Shown here: one piece after another, positions 20,510 through 32,376 of the stretch
Layout of the letters: each line of letters begins with the position of its first letter
How positions within the stretch are numbered: position 1 is the first letter of the stretch
Translations under genes and position numbers: made by a program
Notes under the pieces: model-generated
The model's database searches: none
What the model was told of the DNA's origin: nothing
Seen by the model: the letters and a program-made list of their open reading frames with translations, nothing else
Source of the DNA: Agrostemma githago
Taxonomy: Eukaryota; Streptophyta; Magnoliopsida; Caryophyllales; Caryophyllaceae
Direction: 5' to 3'
DNA: 64,000 nt
Assembly: GCA_958450325.1 (NCBI GenBank)
Contig: OY288256.1
Location: forward strand, 14,664,557-14,728,556

Positions 20510-21639
20510 TTGAATTTTAAGACTACAACTTAGTGACGACATCTAGTGATTGTCATTTAAGAATTGAAGACAATAATTGAACTCAATTATGGGTTAATGC
20601 CTCACACATCCTGATGGTCATTAACAACAAAAAAATTGAATTTAAGATTACAACTTCATCATCATCATATACAATGCATAATAAGACTAACTAGATGCCC
20701 AAACTCCAAAGTTAACAGATAGAAAACGAAATAGTGTCAACGAAATTAATAGCAAATCAACAAATCAACATAAAACTTAATAGCAACAATTCAACAAACT
20801 CCAAATCGATAATTCGATTCAATTAATAACAACAATGTGAATTAATAGTGTCAACGAAATCAACATAAAACCAAATCAACCCTAAACGAAGTTAACATAT
20901 TAAGGCTAAACAAATCAACATAAAACCATATGAACCCTAAACGAAATTAGCAATAGTAAACGAAAAATATGCCAGTTTCAGAAATATACCATCCTAGACG
21001 AGTTTTTTAGCAGGAGAACGAGACGAAACCTCGTCTTCGGAGTCAGATTTTTTTTTTCAACCCCTTTGTTTCTCTTTTCCAATTTTTTTAAACCCGTCTA
21101 TTCCAACCCGAGTCCGTATCAAGAGATCCATTATACACAACCTCCCTGCCATCATCGTATCTCACATAATCTCCATCTTCATTCAAGTTGCAATACTTGT
21201 ACCCTCTGAAACCCGGCCTAGAGTATGTAAAAACCGACTTAGAGGACACAAAAGAACTATCGACATCATCACCCTCATCTTCACCTTTGCCCTTGCCCTC
21301 GTCCGCCGACGTCTTAAAAAACTCATCAGGATCAATATCTTCAACTTTCAACCCCTTCCATCGTTTCTCACCTATCCCGATCTTCTTCTTACCACATCAG
21401 CCACCGCATCAACAACTTTCGTAGAGACCATACAGACATACTAATCAAGGAACTCGAGGCACTTGCTGGGATAGAGGCTGTGGATGTAACAACCCTAAAT
21501 TTTCACAACCAAAATAATAAACCAAAAACGGAAAACTCAAAGCTGTTACTCCACACTTAGCTTACCGAGCCAAGTGCAAGGAAAAGGATAAATAATAAAT
21601 GAATAAAAATAGAAATTTGTTAGCTAATTAAATGAAAAC
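20510..21639. other. AT-rich spacer after the mariner-like gene
   Basis: Mostly non-coding repetitive A-rich sequence with recurrent AATCAACATAAAACC phrases. The only notable frame is the minus-strand ORF at 21088-21384, listed separately. Confidence 0.5.
21088..21384 (-). CDS. Short acidic ORF of unknown function
   Basis: An open minus-strand frame reads KKKIGIGEKRWKGLKVEDID, then DPDEFFKTSADEGKGKGEDE, then a Tyr/Asp-rich part (GFRGYKYCNLNEDGDYVRYD). There is no convincing upstream start, since a stop precedes it closely. I do not recognise it; it may be the 3' exon of a decayed host or element gene. Confidence 0.3.
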   Translation of the reverse strand, partial: KIGIGEKRWKGLKVEDIDPDEFFKTSADEGKGKGEDEGDDVDSSFVSSKSVFTYSRPGFRGYKYCNLNEDGDYVRYDDGREVVYNGSLDTDSGWNRRV

Positions 21640-22097
21640 TGTTCCGGTATGGAAACGGGTCCCTGACGTCGGGCTTCGCGGTTCTCCTCGACTCCGGGTG
21701 CGTGCCGACGGTGATCCTGCAAGGTGAACTCCGGGCCCGAGGGAACCCCCGGGGAGGAGCCTCCGACGCCCAAGTCAGTAAAATGGATGACTGAATAAAG
21801 ATATTTTGTGAGATAAGAGAGGTAGAGAGAGAATAAGGAGAGATATGTGTGAATGAATTCCCCATTTTTCCCCTCACCCTAAGTGGGGTATTTATAGAGG
21901 AAAGGATGTAGTAGGGTGATGTCACCCATGACATCAGCATGATGATCAGTAGAGAAGTCTCTCTGAGTCACTTAATGACTACCTTTAAGAGGGGTCGTCT
22001 GACAGGGGGTTCGGTCTCTAGGGTCGGCTAGGGCCTAGTTGGACCTTCTCAATCCCGGAAGTCGGGCCTATGCGTCTGGAGGTTTTACCCCCCATCA
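21640..22097 (-). repeat. LTR of the deleted Tat-type element
   Basis: 458 bases with TG...CA ends. It carries TATTTATA near 21888, a TATA box on the minus strand. There is no second copy in the window. Confidence 0.65.
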
Positions 22098-22829
22098 ATT
22101 TGCCCTCAGCGGAGTCGGATACTGAGTATGCGGGTCTGGTGTCAAGCATGGTTGGACCGACAAACTGAATGACGAACTTTATTTTTTATGCGAAGCCATG
22201 TATTCATTGGGCCTTATTGGCGCGTCTGCCCTAGCGTCATCTGGACTCTGTCAGGGTGACAGACGTCGTGCCTTTCGTGTACTCGGAGGTGTACATGGGG
22301 TTTTATCATTCTATACATGACCAGGTAATCAAAAAGCCCTATATGTAAACAATGCTTATGCCCTGGTGTATCTCATACGGATGTGTCAGGGTGCCAAAGG
22401 CCTGCCAGGGTAGTTTATGGACATTGTCTAGGTCTTGGGGGTCGTGCCCGTTGCCTGTTTGGAGGCAGACATAAGGACTTATGCTTAAATACAAGTCCGA
22501 GTATTTAATTTTTATGCCTTGTCGGTCAGCGATCTTGGCTCGGCCGATCTATGAGCTTGGGTTGAAGCGCGATCTTGGCTCGGCTAATCTATGAGCTTTG
22601 GTCGAAGCTCGAGAAACGTGCCCCCTGCCTGCTCTAATGCAGGCAGAATGACTTATATTTTTTACAAGGCCAAGTATTCATTAGGTCTTGTCAATCGAAT
22701 GACCTACCTCGACCGATCTTTGAACCTGGCCGAAGTTCGACAGTCATGCCCCCTGCATGTTCGACGCACATAAAAGGACTTATGTTTTATACAAAGTTGA
22801 GTGTGCCTCAGGACTTGCTGGTTCGGCTA

Positions 22830-23676
22830 TGACGCTCGGCCTATCCTTGGCTTCTGGTCGATGTCTAGTGGGCCTGCCCCCTGCCTGCCCAAAGGTAAGC
22901 AGAGGGACTTATCATTCGGCTCATGGGGCCCGGCCTGACCCTGGCTTCTGGTCGAAGTCCAGGGGGCCTGCCCCCTGCCTGCCCAGAGGTAGGTAAAGGG
23001 ACTTATCGTTCGGCGCATGGGGCCCGGCTTGACCCTGGCTTCTGGTCAAAGTCCAGGGGGCCTTCCCCCTGCCTGCCCAGAGGTAGGCAGAGGGACTTAT
23101 GGTTCGGCGCATGGGGCCCGGCCTGACCCTGGCTTCTGGTCGAAGTCCTGGGGGCCTTCCCCCTGCCTGCCCAGAGGTAGGAAGAGGGGCTTATCGTTCG
23201 GCGCATGGGGCCCGGCCTGACCCTGGCTTCTGGTCGAAGTCCAGGGGGCCTGCCCCCTGCCTGCCCAGAGGTAGGCAGAGGGACTTATCGTTCGGCGCAT
23301 GGGGCCCGGCCTGACCCTGGCTTTTGGTCGAAGTCCAGAGAGCCTGCCCCCTGCCTGCCCAGAGGTAGGCAGAGGGACTTATGGTTTGGCGGATGGGGCC
23401 CGACCTGACCTTGGCTTCTGGTCGAAGTCCAGGGGGCCTGCCCCCTGCCTGCCCAGAGGTAGGCAGAGGGACTTATCGTTCGGCGCATGGGGCTCGGCCT
23501 GACCCTGGCTTCTGGTCGAAGTCCTGGGGGCCTGCCCCCTGCCTGCCCAGAGGTAGACAGAGGGACTTATGGTTCGGCTCATGGGGCCCGACCTGACCCT
23601 GGCTTCTGGTCGAAGTCCTAGGGGCTTGCCCCCTACCTGCCCAGAGGTAGGCAGAGGGACTTATGGTTCGTACAAG
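22830..23676. repeat. GC-rich tandem array, about nine copies of a 94-bp unit
   Basis: The phrase TGGGGCCCGGCCTGACCCTGG recurs about every 94 bases from 22924 to 23582, each time followed by GTCGAAGTCC and CCCCCTGCCTGCCCAGAGG. Because 94 is not a multiple of three, the array produces staggered ORFs on both strands, which are artefacts. The unit is related to the 121-bp repeat of the 7227 element. Confidence 0.95.
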
Positions 23677-23879
23677 GTTGAATGTTCATCAATCCTTGTT
23701 TTCTGTTAGGGGGTCTACTTTCCCTGGGTTTTGCAACAGAGGCTCCTCCCCTATTGCCCCCTGCCCATTAGCTATGAGGGTAATGAATAGGTGATGGGTA
23801 AATATTAGTCTTGTCTTCGTAGAATTCCACATGGTTGGCGGACCTAGGCGGTCTCTGTAGACGTCGAGGTTGGGCTGTA

Positions 23880-24190
23880 ATTCGGCTGGGCAGTATCTTG
23901 GCCGAGCCGTAAGTCAGTAGGGTCGAGCCGTAAGTCGGCAGGGCAAACCGTAAATCGGCAGGGCAATATCTTGGCCGAGCCGTAAGTCGGTAGGGCCGAG
24001 CCGTAAGTCGGCAAGGCAACATCTTGGCCGAGCCGTAAGTCGGCAGGGCGAACCGTAAATCGGCAGGGCAACATCTTGGCCGAGCCGTAAGTCGGTAGGG
24101 CCGAGCCGTAAGTCGGCAGGGCGAACCGTAAATAGGCAGGGCAGCATATCGGCTCAGCCGTGAGTCGGCTGAGCTGTATCTCGACCGAAC
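23880..24190. repeat. Short tandem repeats built on a hairpin-like 22-bp motif
   Basis: Variants of GGCCGAGCCGTAAGTCGGCA recur about 13 times. Each has a GCCGA/TCGGC inverted pair. They form a higher-order pattern of about 70 bases with an ACATCTTGG link. Confidence 0.85.
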
Positions 24191-24877
24191 CGTTGGTCGG
24201 CCGGTTCATGTCTTTGTCAAGCTACAAACATTGAGCTCATTTGATACCCATTTTTGTGAATTATCTTCACCATTTTTCGGGTAAAATTTTTAGGAGTTTT
24301 GTGGAAATTTTTGTGACGGGGCAAAAAGTTGGGTTATTTTTGGTATTTTTTGTCTCATAACTTCGACAATTTTTTGGCTAATTTTTGTGAAGTATTTGTG
24401 AATTTCTTGTGGTAGGATGGAAATTTGGATAAATTTTTGTGATCCATTTGTTCTTTAGGCTGGCGTTTCTTGGGCGTTATTTATACAAATTTTTGACCGA
24501 GGTCAAAAGATATAGATGAGAACTCACAATTCGATGTGGTGAACCATAATTTCATGTGCTGAGATGGTTTGGTGACTTGATGTTCTGAGGCTGAGATACA
24601 AGCTCTGAGGTCACTGATGGCGGCGGTTCAAAGTGTTCGAATTGTTGACGTGGGGCCTGGAGAAATGATCGGCCGGCCAAGAATAGGCACACCAACATAG
24701 CCTCTTAGCCCCGATATAGTTGATACAATTGCAGCTATAACCACGAATTCCTCTTTTCCCATTGATTTTATAGCATTCTCCTGCTCAATTTAAGTTCTGT
24801 GGGATTGAGTAACTGGGTATCTACTGTCCTACTTAGACTCTTTGCCTTGACGACACTCTGATTCGCTAATTCCAACT
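24191..24877. other. Non-coding sequence before the Ogre-like insertion
   Basis: T-rich sequence with repeated ATTTTTGTGAA phrases (24240-24450), then unique sequence. No gene seen. Confidence 0.5.
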
Positions 24878-27146
24878 TGTAGACACCCACATTTTGACCG
24901 CCAGGTGTCTATAGTAGTTCCCGCCAAACACCCGATGATGATCGGACGCAAACGTGCTTTGACGAACTCGGATATGGGCTCGAAGTCATGGAAATTTGGT
25001 TTAGGCTTATTACGGAGTACAAATCTTACAAAACCAACCTCAAATCCAGGCCTAGTGGGTCGTTTCGAGTCAAATAAGACTAATTTAGGTCGATTCCGAC
25101 ACTAGGGGTAAAACCGTCTTTTAGCGACCGAGTCAAAGCCCGGTCAAAAATATTCTCGAGACACGCGAGTCAGCCGTGACCCCTCACGTGGCTGATTCGG
25201 TCACCAATACCACGAAAAAATCAGCTTCAAAAATATTAAACAAATCCGTTTAAGGATAGAATTCGATCTTAAGTAGGAATTCTATCCGGAAACCGAATCA
25301 GATACCGACCGAGCTCCAGATACTCGGCAAACCCCCCCCCCCCCCCCCCCATTCAGCCGAGATTTCCTTGCTTCCTCCCCAAGCAACGGACTTCTCGTTC
25401 CTTTCAACTTCTTACATTTCCTATCCAAACCGGTATTTCTTGTTATCCAAGCAAGATACCTCTCCTAAACCTCTGCGCCTATAAATAGGACCCTCCATTC
25501 AACATTGAAAGACACAATTTATTCATGAACCTCGACACACACAGTTGTTAGTCACACACATACATCCTCGACATCTAGCAAAAATAATCTCAACATACAT
25601 CCGAAGGAGCACCAAAATACTGTCAAAATACCGACGAACCCGACCCCACCATCCGGCCGAATCCGTCACCTCACACATAAAAAAACGCACCATCCTAAAC
25701 TCATCCACATCATCTCGACGCTCCCGTGCCTAAGCCACTGTCCGACGAGCTCTATACCGAGAAAGCAAAGCATGTAGGTTGAGGGTGTAAATCAAACCCG
25801 ACTCTTTCCCTTTTCTCTTTCTTCTCCACGTTTTTTTTCTCTCTTTTCGGTCGTGTCGTCAGTCGTATTTTAATATGGGTCGTTCGTCGCATATTTTTCA
25901 TTATTTCTAATAATCGATACTACAAAAAACTATTTTTACGTATAACGTTCTTAAAATACGATATCGATTCTCTAATCGAATATCGTATCCAACAAGAACC
26001 AAATTGATTAATTCTCGTTGATTGTTACACCTTTTTTAAACAAAATTCGACGATTTTATACGCGGAGAGAATTAACATCTCTGTCGTTCAAATCTTTTTT
26101 TTCTTTTTTTTTTCGTTCAAAACGAGTTTTTTTCAAAACCTTTTCTAAAATCATTCCGACTATTTGATATCGATTCTATAATCGAATATCGAATACGACG
26201 AATATCGAAAATATAAATCGAGTATAAATTAATCCATATTTGTACGCGATTTATAAAAATTGACGATTTTCGACAAATAAAAAATAAAACCGGACAGACC
26301 CCCACGCGAGTCGCGCGCCTATCAGGCGGCTCGCGCGGAGGCCTGGATGGCCGGGTCCCTTTTTTCGTTTCCTCGCTTTTCTATTTCGAATCTTACATAA
26401 AAAGCGACTTCCGCGACATATTTCGATAAATACTTTTTTCCACCTCGGTCAACACGTGTTAATCCATCACGTGTCATCAAATCTTTTTTCGAATCATGCA
26501 TATTATTTATTCATGTCTTTATTCAATTTATTCAATCGTTACTAACTCGTTTTCTCGAGTTTGTAGCAATTTATTTCTATCTTTTGTTTTATTAGACTAA
26601 AACGAATTCACATGCAAAAATAACTTTGACGTTATTAGTTTAACATGCATTAAACGACTTAGCAACCCATTTATTTTTCTCACATGCTTAGGGAAAATAA
26701 TCTTTCCATATCATTCAATCGTCGAACTAACGCGTGCACACAAAAAACGAACGATATCTTAGTAAAGTCCGCTAAGTGCGGGCGGGGTTGGGTGTTCTTA
26801 GTGAACTTCTCAACACGTACCCTCACCCCTTACACAGAACCATGGTTTCCGGATGTCCGAATCCATTGGCAACGAGAGTCATTCAATACATGATATCCGA
26901 TAATGTCGGTATCGGTATCAAATGCAAAGGGACGAGCCCAATAAACTCTGACATCGGAAATGGGCCGTATTTTGTATACGGCCCACTACGACATAGAGTG
27001 GACTCGAATTGTTCCGAATAACCACAAAATTCGGTGGCGACTCCTACTTCGATTTAAATTTCAATTTGACCATCTCATATGGAGATTCATTCGCCTCCCC
27101 AAACCCGCGCGTGGCCGCGTCGGGGTGGACCTATGTGATGTCCACA
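24878..27146 (+). repeat. 5' LTR of the Ogre-like element
   Basis: Begins TGTAGACACCCACATTTTGA and ends GATGTCCACA. TATAAATA at 25480-25487 is the probable core promoter. A run of 19 C at 25332-25350 is 7 C long in the other LTR. Confidence 0.95.
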
Positions 27147-27149
27147 ATT

Positions 27150-27167
27150 TGGCGACTCCGCTGGGGA
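27150..27167 (+). other. Primer-binding site of the Ogre-like element
   Basis: TGGCGACTCCGCTGGGGA, three bases after the 5' LTR. This form is typical of Ogre-like elements and is thought to match a tRNA-Arg; the tRNA assignment is from memory. Confidence 0.8.
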
Positions 27168-27477
27168 TCAACTGATGAGTCACTTACCATCAGCATCCTC
27201 AGGGTGAGACTCGAAAAGAAATCGTTCGAATAGTAATGTACACGTTTTAGTTCAATGGTTCATGCATAACCCAATCCTTTCCCGGGTCGGTTACTTGTGA
27301 CCGACGTCCCACTATACCGCGGTGCGTTCCTAAATGGGCGCACTAAAGACTTCGATGGCGGAACTCGCATTGGTTTTACGGCAGGTTCTAAGACCAACTC
27401 GGCTTAGGAAGACCGTCCTGATTTGCGAGAAAGCTATCGTCGTTGGTATACACTACAAGAGAATAGGTGATTAGCAA

Positions 27478-27670
27478 CTGATATTTACCGACCGACGAAG
27501 AATTAGTCGGCAATAAATGATACCGACCGACATCGGTCGGTATTTCTAACTTCGGTCGGTGATTTACCGACCGATTATATCCAGTCGGTAATAATGTGTA
27601 TCGGTCGGCATTAACGTGATTTACCGACCGATGTAGCGATAATACCGACCGATTTACCTCGGTCGGTGAG
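27478..27670. repeat. Left subterminal repeats of the CACTA element
   Basis: About ten copies of ACCGACCGA/TCGGTCGGT in both orientations within 200 bases. Confidence 0.9.
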
Positions 27671-28790
27671 TTTTTCGAATTAAAAACCCAGCTGCCTTCA
27701 TTCATTACATACTGATTTCTAACCACCCAAAAAAACGACTACACCCTAACCCTCCCCTTCGCGACAAGACCCGACCCAACCCCCGCCCTCCCCTTCGCCT
27801 GCGCCACCGTCTCCGCACTGCCGCCGCATCGCCGCCGCACCGCCGCCGCACCGCCGCTGCACTGCTGCCGGAATATCTTACCCATTCTCCCCAAAATCCC
27901 CAATTTCAACCTAGGTATGAATTTTAATTTTTGTTTAATTTTGTTTATATTTGGTTTATAATTGTTGTTAATCAAAGTATTTGCTGAATTTAGGGTTAAT
28001 TTAGATTAGAACTTGTTTAATTTAGGTTAGCCTATAAACTAGGGTCGAATTAGATTTAGGGTAAAACTTGTTTGTTAGATTAGGTTAGTGTAATTAGGTT
28101 AGTGTATTTTAGACTAGTGTATTTAGGTTAGTCTAATTTAGATGATTGTTGTTTGTTAGATTAGGGTTAAATTAGATTTAGGTTGAAATTGAAATTTAGT
28201 TCAATTTAGGGTTAAATTAGATGAAAAATTGTTTAGTATAGTTTATTTAGACTAGTATAGCTCTCCCTATAATCTTGGATGGTTGGACGGTTTAGTATAG
28301 TTTAGTATAGTTTACTTCACATAACTTGGATGGTTGCGATTTTGCCAACCTTGATTCCTTATTTCCTTCATCTTCTCGTGATAATAGTACACACATTTTA
28401 ATTAATTAAGTAATTATTATGCACCAAATCATTAGTCTAATTAAGATCGATGTGAACACATTATATTTATATTTAAAGTTAGTTGGTTGATGCCTAATTA
28501 AGTACCTAATTATATAATCCTAGGACGTTCATAATTGTTGGTTTTTCTATATTATTTGTTTCTTATTCCAATGTTTTATTAAGTATTGATCCATGAACAA
28601 TTGTTTCTTAATTGAGGAGTTGGTTTTGTAATTGAGAATCTATAGTTTATGTAGGCTGCGTCTAAAAAAAGGCCTAAGATTTTAATAGATGAGTGTATGT
28701 ATGTATATGTTTGTAAAACATGTTTGAATTCAGAATGTGGGATGGTGTGTGTGATTATAGTATGGAGTAGTAAACAAGAAGCTATTACAA
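27671..28790. other. CACTA 5' region without genes
   Basis: Includes a GCC-repeat-rich stretch (27780-27870) and AT-rich sequence with many TTAGGTTAG and TTTAGGGTT phrases (28010-28230). Probably promoter and leader of the transposase gene. Confidence 0.5.
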
Positions 28791-28794
28791 AAAT

Positions 28795-28915
28795 TAACTC
28801 AAAATGTTTTAACCGAGTGGTTAAGACTAGGTACCCCTGAACAATAAGTCTCAGGTTCGAACTTTCTCTTCCTCCATATTGTAATGCGACTAAGTGAAGT
28901 TATTAAAAAAAATCA
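28795..28915 (+). repeat. tRNA-derived SINE-like segment
   Basis: ACCGAGTGGTTAAGAC resembles a tRNA box A region and GTCTCAGGTTCGAACTTT a box B, about 45 bases apart, followed by an A-rich end. This is the layout of a tRNA-headed SINE. Target duplications were not found. Confidence 0.4.
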
Positions 28916-29230
28916 TCTATGAGGTTTACAGTTTAAACTTCGTACCATTAGAGTAATAGCACGAGCTGGCTATATATCTCTATACGTATTATTTTTTGGT
29001 ATAGAGAAGCGTGCACTTAGCTATATATTAGAATCGAACCTTCAACTAACCTCATGATTAGAGTAAAGAAATTCTTGCCACTTAAACTAACCCTTATTTA
29101 GTCTTAAGAATATATTTAATGTTGATTAGTATTCTTGTTTGGTTTGTAAGGTTGATTGGTAAGGTTAAGGTTAAATTAATACACCAATAACTCTTGAAAT
29201 TCGTAAGGTTGATTGGTTTTATAATATATA

Positions 29231-29551
29231 CTTCCTCCGTTCTATTTGATCTCCTCTCATCTCGCCTGCCTTTACTATTCTTCCCCTTTTTTTATCTTCG
29301 TAGTTTAGTATAGTTTAGTTGTTGCTCCGTAATTAAAAGTCCTGGGGACAATTCCTTGTTATAACAGTAAAATATGCATATTCATGTTACTCTCAAATGT
29401 TTTTAGGCCAACTAGATACAATATGGTGTAATATGACTCAATCAAATTCAATAAAGAGTACTACGAATTTGAGTTTATAAATTAAAGTAAGTGTAGATGT
29501 GAAAATTTAATTAAATAATGAGGGGGTTAAGAATGAGATGGGATCAAGGGA
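29231..29551. mobile_element. Stowaway-like MITE, decayed
   Basis: CTTCCTCCGTTCTATTTGATC at the left and GATGGGATCAAGGGAG at the right (read CTCCCTTGATCCCATC on the other strand) form a degenerate inverted repeat of CTCCCTCC type next to TA-containing flanks. Confidence 0.4.
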
Positions 29552-29629
29552 GTTATTTATGTCTACCCCTTACTCCATTTTTTAATGTTATTTAATTAGG
29601 TTTTCGTTTCTCTTATAGAAAATCTAGTA

Positions 29630-32006
29630 ATGACGAATACCGACAGAAAATGGATGTACGAAAGGGTAGACGATAGAAACAAAGTTACGTACGAGTTTAT
29701 ACTTGGGGTGGATGATTTTATTCTATATGTCCACATTGTATGAAAGACACCAAGGCGTTTTGGCTTCCAAATGGAGGTAAAATGTGTTGGTTCGATTGTC
29801 ACAGGCGGTTCTTACCCCCAGATCATGCATTCCGTTACAACAAAACTGCCTTTAGGAAAGGTAAGTGCGAGAATGATGAACCACCTCCGACATTGTCAGG
29901 ATGCGAAATCTGGGAGATGATATCAGACTACCCGACGATAATTGATGGTACTGATCAAGAACTGAAAGAACTTAAGAACATGAAAACAGGGTGGTTCAAA
30001 AAGAGCTTGTTTTGGGACCTACCTTATTGGAAGCATTTGTTGATTCGACACAATTTGGATGTCATGCATATCGAAAAAAACTTTTTCGAGCAATTAATTC
30101 ATACAGTATTGGATAATAAAAATAAAACAGCTGACACCCATAACACAAGGAAGGACTTGCCCAAATTATGTAGTAGAGGTCACCTACACCTCAAGGACGG
30201 CCGCAAACCAAAAGCTCCCTACACTCTTGACAAACTGCAAAAAAAGATACTATGTGAGTGGATATGCAACTTGAGGTTTCCAGATGGATACGCATCGGAT
30301 TTAGGTCGCTGCGTCGACCTACAGAGTCTCACACTCCATGGTATGAAGAGCCACGATTGCCATGTGTTCATGGAACGACTATTACCCGTTGCTATGAAAC
30401 ACTTGCTGCCAACTAATGTGTGGAATTCAATTACCGAGATCAGTCAATTTTTTCGTGATTTGTGTGTCTCAAGCCTCACAACCCAAAATGTACAGCGGCT
30501 GGAGAACGATATTGCGGAGATCCTCTGCAAACTTGAGAAAGTGTTTCCACCATCGTTCTTCAATTCAATGGAGCACTTACCAATACATTTGCCTTACGAA
30601 GCAAGGGTTGGTGGGCCAGTACAATATAGGTGGATGTACCCTTTCGAGAGGTATAATTGTGAAAATACTCAACTTATTATTGTTTCTTAATCATTATATC
30701 ATCGTAATTGTGAAAATACTCTACACTATTTCATAATGTAGGTTTCTTAATCATTTGAAAAAAAAAGTGGGTAATAAAGCACGTGTGGAAGGTTCAATTT
30801 GCAATGCTTTCTTAACTGAAGAAATATCAAATTTCTGTTCTCTATACTTTGAAGACCACGTAGACACAAAGGCTAAGGATTTGGATGTGGGCACGGGAGA
30901 CGAAAATGATTCATCTTTACCCGAGCTCTTTCGAAAACACAAAGGTAGAGCTCTTGCTAAACCAAAACAGAGGTACTTGGACGAACAAGAGTTCGATCGT
31001 GCACATTTGTACGCATTATCAAATTGTGAACTACTAGGAGAATATGAACGGTACGTAAATAGTAACAACTTATTTATTTATTTTAAAATTAGAAGATGTA
31101 AATGTCACGACTAAATTGGATAATTACAGCTTATTTGAACAGTTCATTATGGAGCAACATCCACGAACTAAAATGGATGAAGTTTGGAGTACATATGAGA
31201 AGTTGTTTCCAAAATGGTTTAAAGGATATGTAAGTCTCAGTGTTGACATATTAGAATGAAATAAACTTTGAGCACGTCGCATATGCACTAACACTCTACT
31301 ACGCAATTAGGTAACTGAGATGAATGTCAAAGATGATGTGATTCAAGCCTTAGCATTTGGTCCTTCTAAAGAAGTAAACACTTGGCAAAGATATATGATT
31401 AACGGGTTTAATTTCCACACACAGAAATATGGAAAAAACAGAGCTACCATGAACTACGGGGTTTGCGTAAGTAATGTCGAAGGAAACGATTACCATGGCA
31501 CTTTAGAGGAAATTATTGAGTTGAGGTATTGTGGGGAGAAGAGAATTTATAATGCAATCGTGTTCAAGTGTTCCTGGATGGATAATTCCACAAACGGTAC
31601 AAGTGTTCATGGTCTTTATAAACTAGTAGAAGTTAATAGTAGGAGGAAGTATGGTAACTATGATCCTTTTATACTTGCCCATCAAGCTAGTCAAGTTTAT
31701 TTTGCTCCATACCCAAACCCAAAGAAGGATAGAGATCATTGGTGGGCTGTTTTTAAGGGTCGGGCAAAGTCACAATTTAATGCACCAGTGGATGTCACGG
31801 TATTTCAAGAAGATGTGAGTAGTACTTCATTATTATCTGGTGTTGTTGCCGATGACGTCTTAGAAAGTTTTGTTGAAGGGGAGGACATGGAAGAGATGAA
31901 CGAGATGGGTGATGATGTGATTGTCGAAGATGATAACATTGATGAGGAGGAGGAATTTGAAGATGAATTTGAGGAGGAGGAGGAGGAGGAGGAGGAGGAG
32001 GATGAA

Positions 32007-32038
<32 letters not shown>

Positions 32039-32066
32039 CGATGATGATGAGAACGATGATTGCTAA
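29630..32066 (+). pseudogene. CACTA TNP2-like transposase lacking its central part
   Basis: ATG at 29630 starts MTNTDRKWMYERVDDRNKVT, the N-terminal transposon-associated segment. After LGVDDFIL (about 29725) the sequence jumps to CPHCMKDTKAFWLPNGGKM in another frame, well inside the Transposase_21 domain. The intervening region, including the front of the catalytic domain, is gone. What follows is well kept: FDCHRRFLPPDHAFRYNK, then HNLDVMHIEKNF, then a DUF4218-like part to MYPFER (30652). Introns then join FLNHLKKKVGNKA (from 30742), a short exon (31132-31228) and a DUF4216-like part (31321 on) with WQRYMINGFNFHT. The C-terminus is a long Glu/Asp run coded by GAG/GAA repeats, ending at 32066. 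It cannot encode an active transposase. Confidence 0.85.
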
Positions 32067-32257
32067 CTTGTATTTGCTTAATCATTGTATTAGTGGTCGA
32101 TCAACACTCATGGATAAATGCAGTTATTATTTGTATATGTTTGTTTGGTTTAAGGCAAGATAATATTATTTGTTAAATGTTTTCAAGGATTTGCATTTGG
32201 GAAGTATTATTTGCATATGTTTGTTTGTGTTGTCATTCAACAGATCGTATCTGAAAG

Positions 32258-32336
32258 ATGGTTGGACGAGGCGGACGTGGACGTGGACGTGGACCACAGG
32301 TTCAAGTCGACGAGCACGAGGAGGAGGAGCAGCAGC

Positions 32337-32376
<40 letters not shown>

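Larger units (their letters stand above)
21640..24877 (-). mobile_element. Remnant of a second Tat-type element: one LTR plus repeat-rich 3' region
   Basis: An LTR-like block (21640-22097, TGTTCCGG...CCCATCA) is followed by TTTGCCCTCAGCGG. This matches the start and inner edge of the 7227 element (TGTTCCGG, TTGGCCCTCACCGG). Beyond it lie tandem arrays and a short stretch resembling 12350-12410 (CCCCTATTGCCCCCTGC). No gag, pol or antisense gene is left. The right side is cut by the Ogre-like insertion at 24878. It is a related subfamily, heavily deleted. Confidence 0.65.

Noticed and set aside
22827..23596. Series of 60-71 aa ORFs on both strands with near-identical sequences
   Set aside because: They are all produced by the 94-bp tandem array, staggered because 94 is not a multiple of three. 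No start context or codon bias supports coding.
22830..24190. CRISPR-like repeat array
   Set aside because: Units are directly adjacent without unique spacers, and the context is a plant retrotransposon.
23768..24209. Minus-strand ORFs rich in LPTYGSA-like repeats
   Set aside because: Translation of the 22-bp hairpin repeat in three frames. A repeat artefact.
28010..28230. Interstitial telomere repeat
   Set aside because: TTAGGTTAG and TTTAGGGTT phrases are scattered and degenerate, not a run of TTTAGGG units.
28800..28870. Functional tRNA gene
   Set aside because: Box A- and box B-like motifs are present but no full cloverleaf or acceptor stem can be formed. A SINE head is a better reading.
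31970..32050. Plus- and minus-strand ORFs of poly-Pro or poly-Arg/Lys near the GAG/GAA run
   Set aside because: Shadow frames of the acidic tail of the CACTA transposase gene.
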